The notes beneath the pieces were generated by a model. That model did no database searches. It worked only from the letters and a program-made list of their open reading frames with translations, and was not told where the DNA came from. A stretch of DNA of 64,000 bases from assembly GCA_032622095.1 (NCBI GenBank), contig CP136069.1, forward strand, positions 190,019,122-190,083,121. Reading direction: 5' to 3'. This document shows positions 10,904-25,900 of this stretch, one piece after another (position 1 is the first letter of the stretch; every line of letters starts with the position of its first letter). A program made the translations under genes and the position numbers. This DNA is from Siphonodentalium dalli (lineage: Eukaryota; Mollusca; Scaphopoda; Gadilida; Siphonodentaliidae).

Positions 10904-13900
10904 GTGAGTAGGGACTTCAGGTGAAAATTTTTAGCTGGACTATGGTAACTGATTTTAGACTTATATTGAAGAGAAATGAAGATCATGAAGAATGCTTTTT
11001 ACAGAATTAAAAAATTCCAAGTATTACCTGAGTTATAAGCGATTTTTTACATAAAAAAGGGCGATTTTTTTGTGTACATGTATGTGCTTCCAGTGCTTTA
11101 TCTGTAATTCAGGTAACTACAGATGGCCCCAAAAATGGCCTTTTTGTAAAAAAAAATTACAAATTTCCTGAGTTTTCTACAAGATAATTTTTTATAACTA
11201 TAGAAACGGGGTCCGTTCGTTCGTCCGTCACACTTTTGAGTACCTTCATGGTGTAATCATCTCCTCCTACAGATTTCATCCCAGAGATTTGAAACTTCAG
11301 AATATTGTTGCCCATATATTGAAGATGTGCAACATGTATATAGATGACGGACAAATTATTTTTTAATTAATAATTAGTTAATAATTTTCAGTATGAGGGT
11401 ACCTTCATGGTGTAATTAGCGACCGGAACGTCATGACGTCGCGGACTGTTTCCTATTCTGCTCTATAGTAAATTCCACCTCGAATTTATTTTTTATATTT
11501 CAATAAATACTCAATGCCACGAAAAATGATTTAGTGATTCATAAAATTCATAATATATCTCTTTTAGCTGTCAGAAAATTATCTAAATTACATTTGGCAC
11601 AACGGAGTTTCAGCAGATTGAAAACCGGATACAGCCTCCATTTTCTGAATTTATGGGCGTCGCCATCTTGTTTCTCACAACCTCTCGTTTCGCGTTAGGT
11701 CATACAGCCTTATATGGCTCATAAGTGACCTAAAAAGCAGAATTCTGGGTAGAAACTTTGGTGACGTGTTCCTGTGGTATTAATAACTTCAATTGTCCAA
11801 AGAAATTCCCCCTAATTTACATAATTTGTGCCAGCGATTGCCCGATGTAAACAAATGCTATACCAGTTTTGTTATGAAATTAGGAACTTTTGAGTTCACT
11901 TAAACACAGAATAAATTCACAATACGACTTCAAACTGATTTTTTCACACAAATAAGGCCAAGAATCTACTCTTTTTAGACTTGTTTGCCGATAAGTCGCG
12001 CCAATGCGCGCTTTTTTGTTACAGGGGGTGTATTTAGTGAACACGAAGTCACTTTTTGTATCATCTCCTATATAACGTCATGTATTTACGTTGAGTTTGT
12101 GACGTTACGTGATACTTTGTGTGTGGTATTTATTGAGATTCTATATAAATACTAAATTTTTTATAACTTCTGATGAATTAAATGTTTTGAATTGAAGTTT
12201 GCTTTTTTGAACTCAGAATTTAATTATCTTTACAATGGTATAAAATTTATTGCAGGAGACTTTACAATAGTTTTCCTATTGATCATAGGAATGGTCAGAT
12301 AGCCTATTCTGTAGAGTTTTATATTATTCCATATGATCCCGGTCAATTTTACCCAATGATGTTCAATGTTTAAGATAAACATACCTTGGCTCATCGTAAA
12401 AGATAATCCAAAAACAAATCCTTATATGAATAGAGTATTAAACCCTCTTTCACATTGTGTATTTTTCACAAACATAAAACCAAATATAACACATTGTGCA
12501 TGCCCGATAACACAGAGGGCACTTTACCGCAAATCCGAGACAGCGTTCGGCAGACTTTTAAGAATAATCAGGATATATAATGAACTATAACTTTTTTCTT
12601 ACCTAATACATCTGAAAAAGGTTTTCATATTTGTATACAGAATTATATTCCCTTCAAAATGATATATAACATGACAAATAAAACCCATTTTGAAAAAACC
12701 ACCTACTATCACTAGTGTAATCAACTCCTCCCGCAGTTTTCATCCTAGAGATTTGAAACTTCAGAATATTGTTGCCCATATATTGAAGATGTGCAACATG
12801 TATATAGATGACGGAAAAATTATTTTTTGACAGAGTTATTAACCCTTTTCGACTTAGAAAATTTCAACATTTTTTATAATTTTCTGTATGATGGTACCTT
12901 CATGGTGTAATCAACTCTTCCTACAGTTTTGATTGTAGATATTTGAAACTTCAGAGTATTGTTATCCACATATTGGAGATGTGCAACATGTATATAGAGG
13001 ACGGAATTTTTTTTTTTTACGGAGTTATTAACCCTTTTCGACTTAGAAAATTTCCAAAAAATTTCTTTAACAAAGCGGTATCGACTTGCCACTTTTTCGG
13101 GGGACACTGTGGTCAGCTGACCTTTTATTTGCATCATTATATCTCAAATAATTCATAAAACTTATATATTCAAATAGTATTTTATTTTATTAGTCATTCA
13201 TTCGAAAATAGTGACAGATCAATAGATTTTCAGTAGTGATGAGCCGATAATCGGGAACGACAATCGGAATCGGCCGATTGTGGCCGATCGGATGACAATC
13301 GGTACTCGGGTTTGAACATCAGGATTTCCGATTGTCTAAATAATAAATGAGTGCTTGTTTTTCTTTAATAAACTGTTTTAAATATGACGATGTTTTGTTG
13401 AATAAATGACCAGTAAATATGGGGAAAGTGATACCAAACACAAACTTGATATACATACATGCCCTCTGCAATACCCCGGCCGTACCTGGGTCCATGTGTG
13501 AACAATATATTAGTGGGGGTCGCCGGGAAGCACGTGACACTTTGAGTTAGAGTGAGGCAGCGAGCATGACGCCGTGATTGCGCATAATAATTCGATTGAT
13601 TTCTTTAGCATTATGATGTACACAACGTACATGTCATGGGACTCATGTACGCCCATAGGTAACTTTATTGTTCGTCAAAATGTAGACATTTTGATTTATG
13701 TATGTCAAACTATCAAAAATCAAAATGTATGCATATGCAGTACAACAAAGGTATCTATATAATACATACAGCGTAACAGGTATAAACACTACTATAGAAA
13801 CCGAAAGTGCATGTCACGTAACTTTAAATAGTTGAAGACAACACCTAATCACGGATAGCAGCTATCCTCTACCCATCCAGTCAGCCTCGTGTGACGTCAC

Positions 13901-16900
13901 GTATATGTCACCACAAATGATTATTATGATGACCACGCCGAAATCGAATCGTGTCTGTGAAATTGACATGAACATGGTGTAACTTGCAACTAGTTCAGTC
14001 GACTCATTTCGTTTGACGTGATGTCTTTGAATTGGGATCAAAGAAAAATGCCGTTTGATGAATTGTTATCAAATACGGACCATGGACATGTCGTCATGCA
14101 CGTGGCTACATCAAACTTTCAAAAAATTTGTTGTGGAATAGCAGGCCTGGAAATCTCAAGGCGGGCTGGCGGGCTGCCCGCCTACAGCCCGCCTAGAATT
14201 TTTCAAGGTGGGCTTTTTATAGCCCGCCTCGTCTACGATAGGACATTTATTATTTAGTTATTTTATTGTGTTTAATGAGTAAAGTACTGCATCGAAATCG
14301 TAATTATATTGTACAGTGTGGGGACTGTGCGCATGCGTGACCTGACGGTAATGTCAAATGGGAATTATAGCGGAATCAGTAAATTCCGGAACGAACTGTT
14401 TCGTAAATCTGATCTTTTGATCGATTCTCACATATTTTATGACCAAAATAAATTATTTCTCTTCATAAGATTGAGCTTACAATATATTTCACTGGATAAA
14501 ATGAACACATGTTTGTGGATAGTGAGAACCAAATGTCACTGTCCCAATTAAGTTCAACTTTTCGTTCCGTTTCCGGTTCCTATCAGTGAAAATTGTATTT
14601 AGCTTGCAGCCGTCTTTTATCGCTTCGATTGACAATATTTTAATATAATTAGCTAAATATATCCACGTATTCTAGTTTACACTGTTATTCAATTATTAAA
14701 GTTCAGAAACTATTTTCTATGTCCCCAATTGCAAACACCCAGTAAATCTATAGATAGCGACTTGACTGCTGCAAGCAGCAGTCTGCGATCGGCAATGGAA
14801 TATGGATTACATTGAGAGAAAAAGCAGTCAATATTCAAGTACAAATATACTGGATTTAATATTGTTCTTGATTGTGTATTTTATGTAAAATTACACTTTC
14901 ATGGAGAATGCTTTTAACGTGGACAAACTCACCCAATTCCGTTGCATGAGTTGGACACCGACTGACAAATTGTTGAGTACAAACACTCTTACATTTTGTT
15001 TCTTGTTCATATAAATTATCATAACATATAAAACATAGTTAAATATTCACCATACCATAATTACTGTGGGGGATTTTGACATTCACAACTCTGTGGACAC
15101 TTTGTTTCCACATAAAAAAATTAATTTAGATGGAGTTATACAACATAAAAAATAGACAAACTAACGGCATTAGTAACCAGGGTTTCCGCTATACCGGCAC
15201 AGGGTCCCCTTGACGGCCCCGTTCCCCTCGCCAAGTTTTCCCCTCCTGCCATACCCCAGGACATACTGCATGTCTATAAAGGTATAAAGATGTTTAAAAC
15301 TTCTGAATTTTGTTGGAATAGTACTAAGGAATTTTAAAAGGTGAATTTATTTTATATCTTGTGAGTGTACACTCTAAACGCGTTGTTAAATTGAAACAGG
15401 AAGTGATCAGAACTGACATCGCTAGGAGCTATGCCTTTGAGGTCGGTTAGTTACGTTGCGGTTGTATGTAATCAGCCTTAATATATTCCGATTACGTTAT
15501 GCATCCGAAACATCTGCTGTGTCTTCCACAGTGAGTCTTTTAACATTAACGAGCACGTTTAACTCGGGATTAAAATTACTGGTTTTTCTGTACATGTACT
15601 TCGTAAATTAATATATATCTAATAAATTTACTAGTTTTAAAGTTACAGGTACATGTATAAGGTTTGATAGCTTGGCACTTGGGCAGAAATGGAACAAAAC
15701 AATCTGCCGTTTCTACTCTCACACGATTCTATTGGCCGATATAACGAAAGTAGTTCAACCAGTGCTAAAAGTAAAACAGGCTACTTTTACCTGGATTTTT
15801 CCCCTTGACGGCTACCGGCCCCATTCCCCTACCCCTAGCGGAAACCCTGGTAACTCAGATAAAATAAATCATAACTTTAAAAGTTGAGGAGGGCTATAGC
15901 CCTCCTAGGCATATCTAGGAGGGCTATTAATAGCCCTCCTGGCTTTTCTAGATCGCCAGCCCTGGAATACATGGGTATGTTGCCTGTATTCGATCACTAG
16001 TCTGCCCATACCCACCTATCTACTTACCCAAACATATACTTATGTATACAGTGTACTGGCATATTACTACGTTTGTTGATAGCTTCTAATTCTAAGTATT
16101 ATATAACACATATAACATATTCTGCTATACATTATTGAAATAATCGGAATCGGCACCTGAATCGGCCGATTGTGATCTCAAATAATCGGCGCACGGCTCT
16201 ATTTGACAATCGGCTCATCACTAATTTTCAGTCCATTTGACACGTAAAATCACCACGACGTCATGAATAATTCTTGCGATATCTCCTTTATTTACCATCC
16301 TATGGAAACTTGAATGTGTGTGTAAACTTTGCAGCAATTTCCGCATTACATTTCACTATTAAATCAAATAAAACTGATATTTGGATACTGGTGATGAGCC
16401 GATTGTCAAATAGAGCCTTGCGCCGATTATTTGAGATCACAATCGGCCGATTCAGGTGCCGATTCACATTATTGTAATAATTATACCAAAATAAATTATA
16501 TGTGTTATATACTATGTCGATTGGAAGCAACAACATCAGTAATATACCAGCATACATAAGTATACGTTTGGGTAAATATAAAGGTAGGTATGGGTGGACA
16601 TGTGAACGAATTTCTGCATCCTGATAACCAATACACATGTTATATTTAATATGCTCAATTTACCATAGATTTCTGTCTATAAGTCGCTACTAAAGTCTTG
16701 TTGACCTAGTATTTCCCCTAAAAATGTGCATGCGCCACATACGACTGTAAGTCAATAGGGGGTCAGAATTCTGGCTACAATTACAGACACAGCTGAGTTT
16801 TGCCATTCGCCACGATGACAACCCGGAAGAGTGCATGACCGTTCACATCAAAACAAGAACGAAATGTGAAAATTACAAATAAAAACAATTAAAATATTAA

Positions 16901-19900
16901 TAAATGTTACCAGTGTAAATATCCCTCTTCAATTAATAAAATACAAGAATCCTACATGAGACCTCCGTCTGAGGAAGGGATTTTGATGTTATACCACATT
17001 ATCTTGAACTCAACTGTAGAGACCATACCAAGGAAACGGGGCATGACGCAACACTTGTTTACTGTCTGCAGATTTATTATGTCGGCTTTTGATAAGAGGT
17101 CATTGAGGTCACTGGCTGACCTGATTATCAGTTTGAATACTGGTGTTTATATATAGTCAGGACCTGGCTGTATATCATCAAATTTGTGTTTGGGTACACT
17201 TTCCCCATGTTTACTGGTCATTTATTCAGCAAAACACCGTTATATTTAACACAGTTTATTGAAGAAAAACAAGCACCTATTGATTATTTAGACAATAAGA
17301 AATGCCGATGTTGAAACCCGAGTACCGATTGTCATCGGATGGGGCACAATCGGCCGATTCCGATTGTCGTTTCCGATCATCGGCTCATCACTATTGGATA
17401 CAGCAGGTAGTGTTGAAACGATTAGTGAATTTCAGAGTCGACTAGTCGAGACCCAAAAGTCGCGTTGCGTCGAGTCGGTACCCGATATCAAAACTTTCAA
17501 ACATAACATGGTACGGAAAATTCATCGTACATGGCGTACACTGATGACTGATGCAATGACGTCTATTGCGTAGCGCATTTCCCTGCATAGACAACAATTT
17601 ATTTGGGAAATAATACTGTAAACATCTTGATATTTATCCAACACACTGAATGTAATTATATAATTAGAAATGTGGTGGATAATGATTAGAAACTCGATCA
17701 TTTATACAGGTTTTAAATTTAATATCTGCGTTAGAGATTTCGTTTAGTCACGTGATCACCAATAAACCGGTGCCGAGCGGTGTCACTATAAAATGTTAAT
17801 GTTCCGACTAAATACGCCCTATAGAATAGGCAATGTTGCAGTATACGGTAGCAACAATGACGTCACCTTAAGCAACCTTCAATTGATCAATTGAAATATA
17901 CACAGTGTCTAGATCAAAGCGGTCTCCGACAAACGATAAAGCCGCGTCAATCATTGCCATCATGTCGCAGTGATGTCTTTGACCTCAAACGACGAGTGAG
18001 ACATTGTGTTGTCAATTTCATTCTTTCGATTAATAGTCGGGTCACCGTGTGTGTCTATACTAGTAACACTGTCAATTCCGGGTGCCACCAAACGTTATAC
18101 TTACCGCAACTTACGCGCAGTTAACACCGTTTATGTCGGAATCGATCTTGAAAACGTTATACATGGAACTAATACACTATGTTCCGACTAGTCGACGGCA
18201 AAATTCAGAGTCGACGTTCTGACATTTCAGCGTCGTCTACGACTAGTCGATTAATCGTTTCAACCCTAACAGCAGGTCTAATATTGTCTAATTTCGAGGT
18301 ATACTTTTTTAATTAGGTCGATTTCCCCCCAAAAAACGGCAAATAAAAACTTTAAAAATGCCGAAAATAGGGTAAAACTAAATTGTGTGATAGTATCACC
18401 CACCATTTGAAAGCTAAGAGTCTCTAAGATTACCATTGTATAAATATCCACCAATGACATTGAGTCATCTCACGCGGAAACCTATTCTCCCCAGAGGGGG
18501 GGGGGTCAAAACAATAACATTAAAAATACGTTCCGCGCTCAACAAAATGGCGTCCTTGCCGACGACGCACTTCAGCTGCTTATAACTCTGTCAATACTCA
18601 CCCAATTGAGCTGAAATTTTGAACAGTTATCATATGATATTTTAAGCTAAAAAATGACATTTAATCTATAACAATAGGTGGTGAATTTAAAGCACAAGAA
18701 ATACATTTATGCGCAAAAACGCTCGAATTACTCTAAAAACAACAAATTACGTCGCCGACTAAACAGCCTATGGTGAGTCAATTTGCAATTTATCATTTTT
18801 TATGAATGTTGGATGCCCCGATTGGGGCACAGTTTGAGATTAGGTGATCTTCTCTGGAGCCGACGGGGGGAACAATCGGTCTCGGATGTTCAAAAGTTTG
18901 CTATTATGAGCCATTTCTTCAATCAATAGCAGAACATCCAGTATGATAATATAAATCTAAACTCTTAATTCGACAAAAGTGCCGTTATGATCCCCAAAAG
19001 TATTCTCTCTAAAATTATATTTTGATAAACACTTTTCTATGTTACCGGATTTCGCGATCGCTTTGGTGCGCTTCAGTGACTTCTTTCAATATCATAGTAA
19101 TTTGGTGAGACCAGTCTGTCTTCCTAGATCGTTGGTCTCCGGAGACCAATTGGTACCTGTGCCCGACCTGGATACTTCAGTAAGTCTGAACTGAATGGAA
19201 TGAAATTTGGCATGTGAGTTTACTAGCCCAAATTACAGGTCAAGTTCGAATTTGTGTTCCACTTTTTATCAGCGTTATGAACTTATGATCCTTATTGAAG
19301 TTTAGAATTTGCCAATTACATGTATTTTGGTTTCCCGATGATATAAACTTGAATTTGAGTTGTCAAATTGACTGTTTTCAAATTTTGAATGTGGATTGGC
19401 TACATAAAAATACAGGTCAAGTTCGAATTTTGATTTTGTCCGCCCATATTTTCCTTGTGGACTTAGAATTTGTCTATTATTTTGGTTTCTGGTTTAATAA
19501 TTTTAGTCTATATCTTTTTACCGATGGAAATACTAGTACTGTCAAGAATGTGGGTTCCGTCAGATAGGGCTGGGCGAATTTGACCCAAAAAAATATCGCG
19601 AAATTAGGCCAAATAAAAAAATATGTTTGATTCTCAAGCACATTATTTTTCAAAGTGACGAGGGAGGGCGGTTTTTATTTTTAGTATTTATTACAACTTT
19701 AAGCCATGAGGGAGGCAGGTTTTTATATTTATTTTTTTATTATACATTTTAACCATGCGGGAGGCAGTTTTTTTTTTCTGTTTTTTTTTCCCCCTAAAAA
19801 TGTTTGTTAAAATACAGGAAGGGCATGGTATTTAACAGTTTTATACATCTCTGTGGCAGGGATGTGAAGGATAGAACAAGACAAATTATTATTTAATACA

Positions 19901-22900
19901 TGTTTTATTATAGAACATCTGTCATCAGAAAAGATGTACTGAACATCCCCTGTTCAATACTTCAAAATAAAAATAATAACACATACATATATTAAAAGAT
20001 CTAACATCAAACACATCAGAATACTCAGAAAATGGAGAACATGTACTGGACATCCCCTAAAAACCTAAAGAAGTGACCAAACAGTTCGGCAACGGTTTGA
20101 ACGTTCAGTTCAGTTCACGTGAAATATTATCAAAGTCAGCTGTTTTAGATTTCCCAACATTCATTGTTATGGCTACATTTCTTTCTGTCGATTCGACGAA
20201 AGGGTTAAATTCCATTGGTATATCGTGGGTATCAATGAGTTGGTGACACATGTCTCAGTTGGCCCAACCGACGTGATCGTCCATGGTACACGTGTAATGG
20301 TGTTTTATTTTCGGCACGCTTTAGAACACTCGCGTTTACCAACGTCACCATTTTTATTGTTCTAAAAATAGAGATGAGAAATCACAGCACACTCTATTTG
20401 CAATTCGGAGTAGGGTGTACTCTATTGGCAGTTTTCGCGGGTAAACGGAATAGAAATGGAAGCCGGACATTACATTCCGCAAACATTAGATTAGCAGAGT
20501 ACAACGTTCGATTGACATTTTCTTACAACAACTTGAACAAGACTGTTGCGCGTTTCACAATATTTTCAATATATGTCATTTCGAATGCGGGATACATGTT
20601 TATATATATTTATTTTGGAATGACAATAAAAAGCTTCAATGCGCACATAATTTTGGGACGCGGCGGTGACTGAGAACCGAACATATTTTTTTATTTGGCC
20701 TTATGGTGCAGTCCTTTTAATTAGCCCTCGGGGACAAGCCGAGGAGATTACCATTTTGCGTTGGCATTTTTTTTGGTTTCCAACTTTCGAAGTACTGTAA
20801 GTGAGTGTCGACATTTCTTATCAGGTCAAAGAAAAAAAGTCTTTTGGTTTGGGTTTCCCGACCGACCCTATTTTTTGCATGCGACCCTAAACATTTTATT
20901 GACCCGCCGGCAAAAAGAGAAAAAAATCACCGATCGTCAATACCACGAATTGGCGAAAACGGTACGCGGTTTAATAGTACGTTTCTAATGACCGGATGTT
21001 TGGCGGTACACGCTTTTAGTAGTACATGTTTGTACTTTCTTTGGGCGCTGAATTTATCGATCTCGATTCGCGATATGTTTTCACAATGGCATCAGTTTTG
21101 TCCTTAATATTAAAGATTAAAGAAATGTGAACATAATTTACAAGAAATATAAACACTGAAAGCATTAAATGGGATTATGTTCATGTGGGATCATATGGGT
21201 GTGATGAATCATGATACAAGTCAACTCAAGTATATAACATTTTAAAATGCATGTAATAATCAAACATAGTATCATATGTTAGACAAATTGACAAGTTATA
21301 CATTCAATTATCATAAATGTATGCAGTTTGCTGTGTACTGTGTGTAGTGGACTGTGTCCTCAAGATATTCACATGCTCACGATGTAACTAACATGATTTT
21401 AAAGCATTTTCAAAACTGCCTAGGCAATTTGCCTCTGAAGAAAATTTTGCCTAGGCATTTTTTTTGCCTAGGGGTATTTTTCCTAATTAAAAGGACTGTG
21501 GTGACAACATTGCGATATATGATATTATCGCAATAATTTGGTATATAACCAGGGACATATCCAGGCCGGTTTTCATACCATTTACCGGTTTGGGCGCCGA
21601 AATTCCAATTCTCCAATTCATATCATTACAAGATACAAAAAACATTTATGATATATATTTATATATATTGACATAAGACATTAAAGTTAGCAAAAAGATT
21701 TAAGTTTAACAGTTGGAATACTGTAAAGTATGTTTGGCTTTATCTCTTTTCATCTGTGAAAACTTCAAATAGTTTGAGTTCAGGTTTGTTATCATTCAGC
21801 CTTCAGACTTTAGTATATAAATCAAATTCAAGTGAAATTACACAATACAGTACAGGAACAGTGACAATGTGATCATATCAACCTGGTTATCAGGTGGGAT
21901 CTCGTAATACCAAATGAATAATTAACAGAGTACTAGTGCTGGGCGGTATTTTGGTATACCAATTATAATCTGTAAGATTTTTCAATACCGTTGCCGTCAT
22001 TTTTTTCCATTATCGGTAAACCTTGAAGATGGTATTATCGTTGTTACAGGTCATACCGGCCCATAACCGGGTACATTGTGGTTTACCTTTATCGGAATAC
22101 AAAGAAACTACTTGGATTCTCTTCACTTATGTCACTTCTTTCCTGATGACATTTGCCAAAAAATGCATTCCTTTGCTACCGGGGACAAAATCCAGCCCAA
22201 TATTATATTGCAAGTTATGATTGCACCATTCTGTGCTATTTTTAATGGTTTGACGAGGGACGGTTGGCGGGCGGGCGGACCTAAAGAATGCCTTATAACT
22301 TTGACATTTGTGAACGGATTCAAAAAAATGTTGGTATGTGAGTTGCTCCCCATGACTATTTACTGCATGTAGAAAATAGGTCACGTCCGAACTTTTTGAC
22401 AAGAGTTATCCATCTTAGATGGTTTTTAGTTAAGTTTTTCACCGTTAGCGCGATAACTCACGCAAATATTAACCAATTTCAACAATATTTGGTATATGAG
22501 ACTCTTGCAACAATATCTTGGACGAGTTCGAAAACCAGGTTTGTCCGAATTTTTTTTCCGTAGTTATGGGTCTTAGTTTGAATATTTTTTAGCAATTTTA
22601 TCACCGTTAGCGCGATAACTCGATGAAATATTAACCGATTTCAACAATATTTGGTATATGAGCCTCTTGCAACAATATCTTGGACGAGTTCGAAAACCTG
22701 GTTTGTCAGAATTTTTTTTCCAGAGTTATGGGAGATTAGTTTGTCTATTTTAATAACAATTTTATCACTGTTAGTGCGATAACTCAATGAAATATTAACG
22801 GATTCAATTGATATTTGGCATATAGGTCTATTGCAATAATATAGCACCGTCCGACTTTTTTTCCCGGAGTTGTGCACCTTATTGGCAGAAGTTTGGTTCG

Positions 22901-25900
22901 ACTGCCAAAATACTCGACAAAAGCATCTTAGATGCGTACCCCTTGTTAAACAACTGAATGTGTGGGACAGCTCATTATTTCCCGGAGTGTTATCGAGTGG
23001 ACGAGTGGGAATGATTGATCATGTTCATAAACGTGGATTGATATGTATTTAGGCATAAAAAATAATACCGTCGTTTCCGGTAACCCTCTCTCCCGTTCGC
23101 CAGATGGCCCCCCGTAAACTTTTTATTTGCAAAATAAAAAGAAATTCCGAAGTTCCTAATTTACAGTCTGAAAATTACCAATCTCATTCTCCCAACTTTA
23201 CTTTATTCTTCCAGTTTCTTATAAGTTGCTGGTTTCAATTCAATGAGTCATTAGCCTAAATTAACTTGCAAAATTGCACTCCCAAAACACACCAAACCAG
23301 GGGTAGTGGGCTCAACAAACATCCAAAAACATGATTCCTTGAAAATAGGCAACTTTAACCCAAAGTCTTTTAGACTGATGGGTATGGAATATGTTTATTA
23401 ACTCAATTTGATATGTTTGGAGGGTGTTGATTAATAGAAATTAAATGGCTTTGGACATATATGACAATTGATTGTTTCATACAAATTATCAACAATCTGT
23501 TGTTAAATTTACTGATAGTTAGGCACTGAAGCATGTAACCCCAGTATGAAAATTGGATGAAACATTGATGATTTGTGGGAAGGTGCAGGAGGTGGGAATT
23601 GTTTTAGCAGGTCAATATTGTTCACATACAGGGAACTCATGTTTTAACGCAACATGTTATTATGGAATAACTACTTAATTCTACATGCATGTACTAAATT
23701 ATACCAAGAATCAATCATATATAATAGTCCTGACTATAATTTGTAAATAATAATTTCAAATAAAGTCTATATCAGTTTTATAGAGGTATTGACTTAGTAT
23801 TTTTGTGTCCAATGTGGGGAAGGTAGTGGTGTGGTGAAAGCTTCCCTAAGACAAAAGATTCAAGACAGCCACTCCTATATGCGAGATTTGTACAAAGAGC
23901 AGCCTGACTCCTGTTATTGCCAGGCCATATGCCTTGCAAGTTCATTACAATATTATATATAGATATACTATATACATTATTACATAGTATATCTGTATCT
24001 ACAGTACTTCAAGGGCTGTTATTACCTTGTGCGTTATGGGAATTAAAAAAAATAAATAAAGAGGTTTATCCCCCTCCCTACCCTAATTTTTTGCCCTCGG
24101 TTACCAGAAACGAAGGTACTATTTTATTTGGCCTTATAATAATTCAACCGGGAAGTGAATAACAGTCTAGTAGTCTACAAGTTAAATACTTTGAAAATAA
24201 TACACCTTATTTGCCGGCATTTAATAAAAAACAATATATCAGTACATATTCACACCCTACAGAACATTCCAATATCAACTTAACAGCACGTGCTCTGTGC
24301 GAGTCAGCTGTGGGTTATCTCAAAGCTCTTGGATGTTATTTTGTTGACAAATGAGCGCGAGCCATACATAAGCCAATCAGTGCTCAGTATTTTAATCGAG
24401 GTCAGGCCCTAATGAATATTAAAATGAGGAGCTGTGTGAATGCGTAAAAATGATATAAAAATCAGAATTATCGACAGAATTCGCCGCTATAAAAAATGTT
24501 ACTGGCGATGTGTTGATTTGTATGAGTAAATAAATTATTAGCCGGCAAGAAATCACTGAGCACTAGATGTTTAGTTGATCGTTTGACCGATTTTTAATTA
24601 TAGTAAGCTGTATGGGGGGTGAATTTAGAGGAACCATAGCGGCCATTGTTTTCGGAGTTGGATCAATCCGAAAATTTACGCTCTTAAGAGACAATATTCG
24701 GCGGTAAAAATTCTAAAATGCTATGGATATAAATGGTAATGAGGGGAGTTTGTGGTATTGATTGAAAGAGGAATCCTTCGCTGACACACCCGTGGCTATA
24801 TCGATAGCATTACTCAGATAAACGGGCTAAATTTGTCCGATTCCCGAGCGATGGTAAAACAGGAAATATCTAGTTTCCCTTGTCCTTATAGTACCATTAA
24901 CGTGAAGCAGGCGCGTATATGGGCAACACAAAAGGTGGGGACAGCGGAGCGCGTTACAGGCCCCTGTGGCCAAATGTAAATTTTATTGGCCAAATTAAAA
25001 TAATAATAATAATTGGCCAAACTAAATCCTCATTTACTGGACGGTTCACACTTGATGACTAAAGTATTTGTTTTAAACTTTGTTTGTTGCTCAGAATGAA
25101 AACAACACAAAAACAACTTTAAAAACATAATATTATACTAACATATACAGTTATGTCGCACGTTAAAGACAGATCAACTTATGTAAGTCAATATTAATTA
25201 ATGCAAAATACGACGAGATTTCATATCTGACCATATACAAAAGTAAGGTGGAAATCGAAGTCAGAAATGGCTGGGCCTTCAATGCAAACAATGAAACTAA
25301 CATTCTATATAATTATAATCATATTAATCCACTTAACTAAGTGCAATAACTCGCTGACACCAGGATCGCCAACTAATCAAGTAATAAGCTGTGTTAGTTG
25401 TCATCGATATTTTCGCTGAGATAAAAACAAATGTTGGTAATAACGGGAGCTGTTGAATATCTATTGTATTCAAAACTTTTTAGCTCAACTTTACTTTGTA
25501 AAGTTTGAGCTATTGCCATGGCTTGGTATCTGTTGTCCGTGTGTGTGTTGGTGCGTGTGTGTCGGATCATTATGAAATTTGTCATGGCTGTTGACATTGA
25601 CATGTTATTTGATGTAGATGAGAACGAGTAATTTTGGGGTAAAAAAAAACATGGCCGACCGCAACCATCTTGGATTTCATAATTCAATCCATTAGCACGG
25701 GCTACAGGTCATCTGATCATCATGAAATTTGTCATGGATGTTAATATTGACATGTAGATGGGAACGAGTCATTTTGGAGTCGTTCGGCCAAAAAACATGG
25801 CCGCCAGCAGCCATCTTTGATTTCAAAATTCAATCCATTAGCACGGGCTAAATCCTTTGGCACGGGCTACAGGTCGTACCTTTGGTCGGATCTTCATGAA

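Larger units (their letters stand above)
13234..16223. mobile_element. hAT-like element A (TAGTGATGAGCCGAT ends)
   Basis: The ends are TAGTGATGAGCCGATAATCGG and the inverted GACAATCGGCTCATCACTA. An exact 8-bp duplication ATTTTCAG flanks it (13226-13233 and 16224-16231). Subterminal ATCGGCCGAT palindromes repeat the same core. Of its 2990 bp, about 1.8 kb is a second element (14143-15963), so the original unit was about 1.2 kb, close to element B at 16389. It has no transposase and is therefore non-autonomous. Confidence 0.93.

Noticed and set aside
19563-22075. Complete hAT elements at the solitary ends TAGGGCTGGGCGAATTTG and TAGTGCTGGGCGGTATTTT
   Set aside because: No matching inverse end or duplication was found within reach, so only truncated termini can be supported.
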